Source of the DNA: Hyparrhenia diplandra
Taxonomy: Eukaryota > Streptophyta > Magnoliopsida > Poales > Poaceae
Length of the DNA stretch: 64,000 nucleotides
NCBI GenBank assembly: GCA_015847255.1
Contig: JADLZK010008224.1
Location: 1,054,001-1,118,000, forward strand
Reading direction: 5' to 3'
Shown: positions 57,764 to 64,000 of the stretch, one piece after another
Numbering within the stretch: the stretch's first letter is position 1
Layout of the letters: each line of letters starts with the position of its first letter
Notes under the pieces: model-generated
Seen by the model: the letters and a program-made list of their open reading frames with translations, nothing else
Databases searched by the model: none
What the model was told of the DNA's origin: nothing
Position numbers and translations under genes: made by a program

Positions 57764-58698
57764 CTATCGACGCGGTGAAAGGCTCCCCGCCCTTGCCGCT
57801 GCTCTTGCAATGAATGGGCCATCCCATTTTGCTTGTAGCTTGCCCACGGTGGAGGCGTTTGGCTTTCGCTTGAGGACTAGGTCTCCATCCTCGATGTTCT
57901 TCTTGTGGACCCTTTGTCTCTCCATCTTTTGGTCTGGTCCTGGTATTTGCGTATGTTCTCCACGCCTCCAGCCTTGTGTGTTCCCAGTTTCTTTGGCGTA
58001 GTCTTCATCCTCCGCCATCATTTTTGTTTTATGACGCGTAGGCTTTCTCGTTTCAACTCTTCCGGGAGCATCGCCTCTTCACCGTACATGAGTTTGAATG
58101 GGGTGAAGCCTGTTGCTCGCGAAGCTGTGGTATTGTGAGACCAAATTACCCTTGGTAGCTCGTCGGCCCATTTGCCTTTGCGGAGGTTGAACAGGGTTTT
58201 TGATACGGCGGAGAATATTATTCCGTTTGCTCTTTCGACTGCTCCGTTGGACTCCGGGTGGTACACGGAAGCGAAGGCTATCTTGGTGCCCATCTGGGTG
58301 CAGAATTCTCTGAATTTGTCAGAGTTGAATTGTTTGCCGTTGTCGACTGTGATCATTATAGGCACCGAATCCGCAGATTATGTTCTGCTAGTAGAATTTT
58401 CTCGACCGCCTCGATGTGATCTTCGCCAGTGGTTTAGCTTCTATCCATCTGGTAAAGTATTCGACCGGCCACTACTGCAAACTTGTTTCCCCTTGGGAGG
58501 TTGGTAGTGGGCCGACAAGGTCTATTCCCCACCTTTGTAATGGCCAAGTCGGGGGTATTAGCTGTGTTTCTGCTGAGGGGGTTTTCTGGTGTGGGGCGAA
58601 GTTTTGGCAAGCTTCGCAGGTCTTGACAATTTGCTGTGCACCTTTGATGTGGGTGGGCCAAGAGAAACCTTGTCGGATGGCCTTTTGCCGATAGTGCC
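57764..58698 (-). pseudogene. Tat-like gypsy integrase, truncated
   Basis: Reading leftward, a zinc-binding end (CEACQ-like, near 58620) precedes WGIDLVGPLP (about 58530). Then comes VDNGKQFNSDKFREFC (about 58340), and YHPESNGAVERAN with the third catalytic acid (about 58245), then VIWSHNTTASRATGFTPFKLMYGEEA. The C-terminal part (58021-57764) has DGDLVLKRK and LQAKWDGPF. The catalytic D, D and E are all present, but frames change at least twice. The 5' side is lost at the LTR inserted at 58699. Confidence 0.82.
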
Positions 58699-59419
58699 TG
58701 TTGGTGTTTCTTACGCACGAGAAAAATCAAGCGCGCACGGAAATACCGTTGTAGCACTTCACCCGTGGTAAGCAAGGTATCGTATTTTACACAAGGACGG
58801 TCGCGCCAGCCAAGCTTTTCTAGTCCTGTGGTCAACCTAAGGCAAGGGTTTGTTTTCTAAGAGTAGCGAGGTATCTATAGGCTAAGTTTTCCAGCGTGAT
58901 TTCTAAAGTCCGTTGTCTACTTACCGGGCACCGCCAACGCCCAACGGGAAGCTTCCGCAATTAGCTCTACGACACGAAGCCGAACGTGGGGGATTTCAAG
59001 GGACGGACAAGGCTTGTCACGACCAAGCCGCCTACCCCCTCAACCGTGGGATGCACCGCAAAAAGATAGAAAACCCTTAGTCTAGACACCACGTCTACAC
59101 TAGTGATTATTACCTGGCGTGTCGACAAGGCTTACCCGTCCCCGGGGTCCTTCTACCAGAGCACCGCCCCGAAGGAACGACTATCAATCCCGCAAGTCTA
59201 CAACGGCTAAGAAATATACGAAGGAAATTAAGTAGCTGCAAGATAATCACAAGACTCCTTACCAAAGTGTAAGCAGCTTGCAGAGGTACAAGCCGGGCGG
59301 GTACCGACAAGTCCGCACTCCGTGCTCCTAGGAACCGCTGAACACCGAGAGGCTTAACCGCAACTCCCGGGTAGAAAGAACAAAGCTTCTTTCTAGCTTT
59401 TTCCCTCTCACTCTCTAGA

Positions 59420-59466
59420 ATTAGAAGATAGAAGAAGAAGTAGAAGAAGAAGTAGAAGAAGAAGAA
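59420..59466. repeat. (GAA)n-type microsatellite
   Basis: AGAAGAAGAAGTAGAAGAAG repeats lie within the LTR, just downstream of the TATA in element sense. Confidence 0.85.
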
Positions 59467-59693
59467 CTAATTCTACTCTCTTGCACAAGTGGACTGGTTT
59501 CTCCTTTGAATTGTTGTGTAGAGAGGTGAAGGAGGGAGCTATTTATACACAAGGGGGAGGGGCCTAAGTGCTAAAATCACCTAAACCGACACGGGAACAC
59601 CTTCCTAATCTGTGAAACCGACCATCCAACGCCGGTAGTGCTCGTTTTGGAAGGTAACAAACCGCCCCCGGTTGGGCCCGAACCGCCTGCCCA

Positions 59694-59727
59694 TGGTGCG
59701 GCCGCACTGTGGTGGTGCGCGCAAGCA
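59694..59727 (-). promoter_or_regulatory. LTR copy of the paired GC box
   Basis: TGGTGCGGCCGCACTG followed by TGGTGGTGCGCGCAAGCA lies about 143 bases upstream (element sense) of the LTR TATA. A clearly related box is at 62304-62336. Confidence 0.55.
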
Positions 59728-60053
59728 TCTCTTCCGGGGGCCCGCGGCTCGGCCCGCAGCCGGGCCTCCTTTTGCCGTGAAAAGTCGTGAGGTGGTCTTG
59801 GCCCGGCCTGGTTTTGACGTTTTGTCCCGATTCCTCGTTTGGGCTTGCCATTTGCTCCTTTGGGCCTTTTTTCTATTTGTTGGTTTTATTTCTTTTTTCT
59901 TTGTCTTTTTGGCCCAAAATGATCATCCTTGGGTTGGTACCGCAAGTCCAAATAAACACCAAAACTTTGGAATATGTTAGTTGAAATCCCTATTTCTAGG
60001 TTGTTTTGGTGTTGTGTTGACGGTGTTTAAATTGCGGTTGGTTACCGTCAACA

Positions 60054-61907
60054 AACTCCCCACACTTAGCCCTTTACTCGCCCTCGAAAGTGAAGGCACA
60101 AGGACTAAAGTGGTTCAATCTCCAAGATGTAAGCTTGCATACAGGTTATTCCAAGCCTTACCCGCCTTGTGAGCATTCATGGTGGCTACCAAGCTATCTT
60201 AGAATAATTGAGCAATGGAACAAAGATGAACTTCCATCTTCTTGCTACTACTTATGCGCAAAGACTTGGTAAGTTTTTGAATTTTTTGAAAGAAAATAGC
60301 ATTGCTTTTTTTATGGCATTGACTCTCACAAAATCACTCTTGTTTGAATTTTCCTCTCAAAGCACTCTTGTTTGTATCACTCTCACTCATCTTATTTTGC
60401 AGGGTTTTTTGCGGATCTTTAAGTGGAGTGATACATACGCATTCCTCCGTATATATTGTCGGGTCAAGCTCGGATCGTTGGAAAGAGGTGCCATACCCTT
60501 AGATCGAAATGTGCAAGAGTGTGTGTGGAAAATATTGATGATATATTTTCTTTGTGGTTACTCTTTGACTTATGATCTCTTTCCTTTCTTTTTGTATGCT
60601 TTTGGAGAGATACAGGCTACTTTTTCTTTTCTTTTCTTCCCCCTTTCTTTTTTGGAGATGTGGGCTCTACTCGCCCTCGGACACATGTCCATTTTTCATC
60701 TCTTATTCTTTTCTTTTTCTGCAGCCTGTATCCTTTCTCTCGCATTTTTCTTGATAACAGGAGATGATCATGGTATAATGAATGGAGTATTTATTTGGTG
60801 GATGGTGAAGATGCATGTTGTGCGCAATTCTCATTGTGAGAACCGGCGTGTATATGTGGGTGTACGTGTTTTCCGATCTTGAGGGTATGAGCCTCTCTCA
60901 ACGCGGATCAACGAGCTCGACAAAACTCAATACAGCGGGTAGTAGCTATAGTGGATATTCATGATATTGTTCAGGCTTTGGTAGGATTTGGCTAAGTCAA
61001 ACCATGAGCATGCTTTTTATTTTAAATTTTCAAAGATAAAACCAAGTCTTATTGCAAAAAGAGAGCAAGCGTCAAGTCATTCTACCATATCACAAAGATC
61101 AATTATTTAGATAAGCATGGGGTCCCTAGAGGATAGTTGCTCAACAAGATTATGATGAGGAATAAAATGTATGCATGCCATGTATCAATTGGTAGATATA
61201 GAGATGGAGCTTGGTTCGGGTTTTAGCACTTAAAGAAAAGGTCACAAGTCAACATTTTAATTTTAATAAATCGTGTACCTTTGACTTGTGAGCCTCCCCC
61301 ACACTTGTTTTTGTACCTATTTTTAATTTTCTTTTGCACAAGGACAAAAACAAGTGGAGACATAGACAATAATATAATAATAAAACTTTATTGAATAATT
61401 CAAAATGGGGGCGCACACTTTTGAAGGAATTACAAAATGATTGGAAGGGAAATGCTGAAAATTTAAACTAGTGCGCGCCTAATCATTGAAAGAGAGGTAG
61501 AGCTCTTTTTATTCAAAAAGGTCAATGAGGTCCACCGAGCTCTACCCCCATCTCCCTAACAACGAGTCTAAAGCGCCTCATGCAAACTAACGTGCAAGTC
61601 TCGCTAGCTTTTCCCTAAGGCGGATATTGGCGCTATGCCTTTTCGCTAGCCTCGCCTCTAAGGGTTCGGACGGCTTGAGAGTTCAGTGATCTTCTTCGCA
61701 CACCCCGCAACCGTAAGACCCTCTTTGGGCACAATGTCGCCCCCGAAGAATCCTTTTGGTTGTCCCCGGATCTTAGGTTTGGGAACCCGCTTCTTCCATT
61801 CCCCATTTGGCATTTGCTCTAAGGTATATGGGAAACAAGAATCGGATTTTTGGAAGAAACCGGAGAGATGTTTTGTCGGGTCATTGGAGTATATTATTGT
61901 TTCCTCT
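60054..61907 (-). other. Noncoding 3' region of the right-hand gypsy element
   Basis: AT-rich and T-rich, with no supported gene. The long plus-strand frame at 60208-60882 is Phe/Leu-rich and reflects a purine-rich minus strand. The motif GGACACATGTCC is at 60679-60690. Confidence 0.5.
60679..60690 (-). promoter_or_regulatory. GGACACATGTCC palindrome
   Basis: It sits in the context GGGCTCTACTCGCCCTC ... ATTTTTCATCTC, almost as at 29206-29250 (AGGCTCTACTTGCCCGTA ... ATTTTTTATCTC), in a different element. Confidence 0.65.
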
Positions 61908-62075
61908 TCATTTTTTATGGGGAATTTCCTTGCCGCCTACCTTCCTCTTCTTTGGTGTCAGAATTTCAATCGGAGAAGGTAGGAGGGCAAGGTCTCTCTT
62001 TGGGGTCTCTCTCTTCTCTAGATATTTGGAGGCAAAAGTCATGGCTTCCTCTCTATTGAAGGGTACTAGTGCCAT
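61908..62075 (-). pseudogene. Accessory ORF between integrase and 3' LTR, broken
   Basis: The ATG at 62075 (CTCCCATGG) opens a 55-residue frame, MALVPFNREEAMTFASKYLE then TPKKRKVGGKEIPHKK, ending at 61908. Further gene-like sequence continues in other frames to about 61650. The KKRK stretch resembles a nuclear localisation signal. It is placed as the accessory ORF at 39073 is, but the protein is not visibly similar. Confidence 0.4.
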
Positions 62076-62181
62076 GGGAGAAAGAGAGCCTTGCTGCTTG
62101 TTCAGCTTGGAAGAGGAAGTATTGAGGAGAGAAGAAGAGCAAGAAGGAGTGGTGTGAAGGATGGAGAGGAGGAGGGTGGAT

Positions 62182-62189
62182 TTTATAGG
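62182..62189 (-). promoter_or_regulatory. TATA box of the accessory ORF
   Basis: On the minus strand CCTATAAAATCC lies 107 bases upstream of the ATG at 62075. The GC box at 62304-62336 is about 115 bases further upstream. Confidence 0.45.
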
Positions 62190-62303
62190 ACAAATTCTCC
62201 TCTCCGGTTTGGCGTGTCGAAATGGGCGGAGCAAACCTTACTTGTGGGTTGTGAGAAAGGAGAAGGAGATGGGCAAAATCCTGCACCAACGGGGGCCGGC
62301 CAG

Positions 62304-62336
62304 TGGTGCAGCGCACCGGGTGGTGCGCTACAAGCA
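62304..62336 (-). promoter_or_regulatory. Internal copy of the paired GC box
   Basis: TGGTGCAGCGCACCG then GGTGGTGCGCTACAAGCA matches the LTR box at 59694-59727 with few changes and in the same orientation, upstream of a TATA. Confidence 0.55.
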
Positions 62337-62718
62337 CCACCCTGTGTGTCCCCCCGTCGGGTTTTTCGCCACATCCGTTTCCTTTTCTCGAAAAGTTTTG
62401 AATCGGTGTTTGCCGCACGAGAAACGTATCCTTTCTTGCTCGATCTCTAATTGATCCTCAAATTCAAATTTTGAAAATAGCTTATGCTTTGATTAATTTA
62501 GGAAGTAGATATTCTTTGTGTAATAATTGACCAAAGATGCTTTTAGTGAGGGCAATGAAGTAAAAAGAAAATAAAGAACTTAAAAAGTTAGCAAAATAAA
62601 TAGATAAATTTTACATTTTATTATTACCTTATATAATTTTTTTTTAGTTGTAACAATTTTAATTGTAAATAAATTTTTTGTACGCTGATCAACATAAATT
62701 AATTTTCAAAGCATAAAT

Positions 62719-63980
62719 CTATTCTATCGAGCTCTTGGTTAAGATCGATCGCTCGAAGAAAAGCTTAAGGCGTTGACCGCTTACCTTTTGTATCTCACCC
62801 GCATCATCTTGGATTGTAATTGCACCGTGTGGTGATGTGTTGATGACGGTGTATGGTCCTTTCCATTTGCTCCTCGGCTTCCCTTTGCCGAATAGTTTCA
62901 CCCGGAATTGAATAGGAGTACTTTGTCACCCGTGGTGAATTCTTTTGATCTTGATGCGCCGATCATGCCATCTTTTTGTGCGCTCTTTGTAGAGCTTTGC
63001 ACCGTGGTACGCCTTTTCTCGCCATTCTTCTAGTTCGTAGATTTGTCTCTCGACGGTTCTTCCCAAATGAAGTCCGACGTCCATATTCCACTTCTTGATG
63101 GCCCAATGAGCTCGATGCTCCAACTCAACCGGGTAAATGGCAGGTTTTGCCATAGACCACCGATAAGGTGACATGCCGATGGGGGCTTTGTAAGCCGTCC
63201 GATATGCCCAGAGAGCATCGGGTAGCTTGTTTTTCCAACCCTTCCCCATCTCGTTGACCGTCTTCTACAGGATGTTTTTGATTTGTTTATTGAGGTTTCG
63301 GCTTGCCCGCTAGTTTGCGGATGATAGGGGGTAGCAATATTGTGCGAGTGCCGAGCTCCTTCAAGAATGCCTTGAATGATTTGTCCTTGAAATGCGATCC
63401 TCCATCACTGATCACCATGCGTGGCGTTCCGAAACGAGGGAAGATGATTTCATGGAACATCTTGCGCGCGTGCTTGCCATCGCCAGCTCGCATGGTAGTG
63501 CCTCTACCCACTTCGACACGTAGTCCACCGCCACCGTGATGTATTCGCAATCATGGGACTTCTCGAATGGCCCCATGTAGTCAATGCCCCACACATCAAA
63601 TATTTCTATTTGAAGGTTGTAATGTAAGGGCATTGCATCACGAAATGTGATGTTCCCAGTCTTCTCGCAGTTGTAGCATCTTTCGATGAACTCTTTTGTG
63701 TCGTCAGACATCGCCGGCCAGAAGAATCCGCGACCGCCAAATTTTGGCTTGTGTGCGGAATACTCCTAGATGTCGGCGTAGGGAGATGCATGACATTTTT
63801 CGATGATCTCGCATTCCTTCCTCCCTTGGTACTCATCTTCTCAAAGAAGCCGCCGGCACACACCCGTACGGACATGGGTCGTCCCATAGGTGCCGTCTCG
63901 CTCTCCATTTGAGTTTCCGCTTGTTCTCCCCGGGTGGTACATAGCTCGCAACCATGTAATTCACAATGTTTGCGTACCAT
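62719..63980 (-). pseudogene. Athila-like gypsy integrase, frameshifted
   Basis: Reading leftward, the zinc-binding region ends FIERCYNCEKTG (63711-63650). The core follows with WGIDYMGPFEKS and AVDYVSKWVEALP, then FPRFGTPRMVISDGGSHF (about 63440-63370). The part expected to hold the third catalytic acid (around 63290) is broken. Then come LPDALWAYRTAYKAPIGMSP and WAIKKWNMD (63230-63080), and the C-terminal SKWKGPYTVINTSPHGAI with GQRLKLFFE (62880-62740). At least four frame changes make it inactive as read. The domain style matches the integrase at 37.6-38.7 kb. Confidence 0.85.
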
Positions 63981-64000
63981 GGGTTGAAGTGCAAAACCTT

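Larger units (their letters stand above)
51245..58698 (-). mobile_element. Tat-like Ty3/gypsy element, partial
   Basis: From left: 3' LTR, a long region holding an antisense gene (52.2-55.7 kb), a noncoding stretch with TGGCGGAGGT repeats (56.4-57.7 kb), and integrase on the minus strand (57.76-58.70 kb). At 58699 it is cut by another gypsy LTR; RT, protease, gag and 5' LTR must lie to the right, beyond the window. Extra ORFs after integrase, some antisense, are known in the Tat lineage. Confidence 0.75.
58699..60053 (-). repeat. 3' LTR of the right-hand gypsy element
   Basis: It starts TGTTGGTGTTTC and ends TTACCGTCAACA, 1355 bp. The minus TATA (TGTATAAATAGC) is near 59540-59551. It is related to the solo LTR at 18704. 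It contains a GAA-rich microsatellite at about 59420-59466. Confidence 0.88.
58699..64000 (-). mobile_element. Athila-like Ty3/gypsy element running off the right edge
   Basis: From left: 3' LTR (58699-60053), a purine tract on the minus strand (GGGCTAAGTGTGGGGAG), a noncoding stretch with the GGACANNTGTCC motif, an accessory ORF with its own TATA, and integrase at 62.7-64.0 kb. It interrupts the Tat-like integrase. RT, gag and 5' LTR would lie beyond 64000. Confidence 0.88.

Noticed and set aside
60208..60882. Long plus-strand ORF of 224 residues
   Set aside because: Phe/Leu/Ser-rich translation of a pyrimidine-rich strand in a retroelement noncoding region; no domain, and the same region type recurs in other elements without the ORF.

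Overview
This window is nuclear DNA from a plant, almost certainly a grass. Support comes from GT-AG introns, plant CACTA (En/Spm) elements with the TTTGCCGAGTGC subterminal motif, Ty3/gypsy elements resembling the Athila and Tat lineages, a grass-type SINE, a Stowaway MITE and a PGG-domain membrane protein gene. The CACTA style suggests a panicoid grass; I cannot name the species. It is a gene-poor block of nested transposons. I see one clearly intact host gene, at 48397-49017. There are no rRNA genes, tRNA genes, CRISPR arrays or bacterial operons.

Layout. 259-781: foldback element. 1712-3325: broken unrecognised gene. 4579-12787: complete-ended but decayed CACTA element (TSD ATA) with TNP2-type and Transposase_24-type genes, both on the minus strand. 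12.8-15.3 kb: short repeats. 15320-22731: decayed Ty1/copia element (minus), broken by a solo LTR (18704-21514) that itself holds a second solo LTR (19175-20522). 22732-45416: a 22.7-kb CACTA-ended element (TSD TAT) without recognisable transposase. It carries captured or unknown genes, a 0.5-kb tandem array, an 8.1-kb LTR element without pol (27032-35116) and a 5'-truncated Athila-like element (36644-42736). 45.4-47.3 kb: repeats, a GC-rich island and a second copia integrase fragment. 47.5-51.2 kb: PGG gene, MITE, SINE and LTR-like DNA, bracketed by a ~140-bp duplication. 51.2-58.7 kb: Tat-like gypsy (minus) with a long antisense multi-exon gene. 58699-64000: Athila-like gypsy (minus) running off the right edge.

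Insertion order read from TSDs and interruptions: copia first; then the outer solo LTR and the inner one within it, and the large CACTA; inside that CACTA, two gypsy insertions. On the right, the Tat-like element was hit by the Athila-like element.

Most interesting: the gypsy elements carry genes downstream of integrase that appear to have their own TATA promoters. In two Athila-like elements the internal promoter shows the same paired GC-rich palindromes, at a similar distance from TATA, as the element's LTR promoter. The Tat-like element has an antisense gene with its own TATA box.

Many reading frames are broken by single-base shifts. Mutation and sequencing error cannot be separated from this sequence alone.
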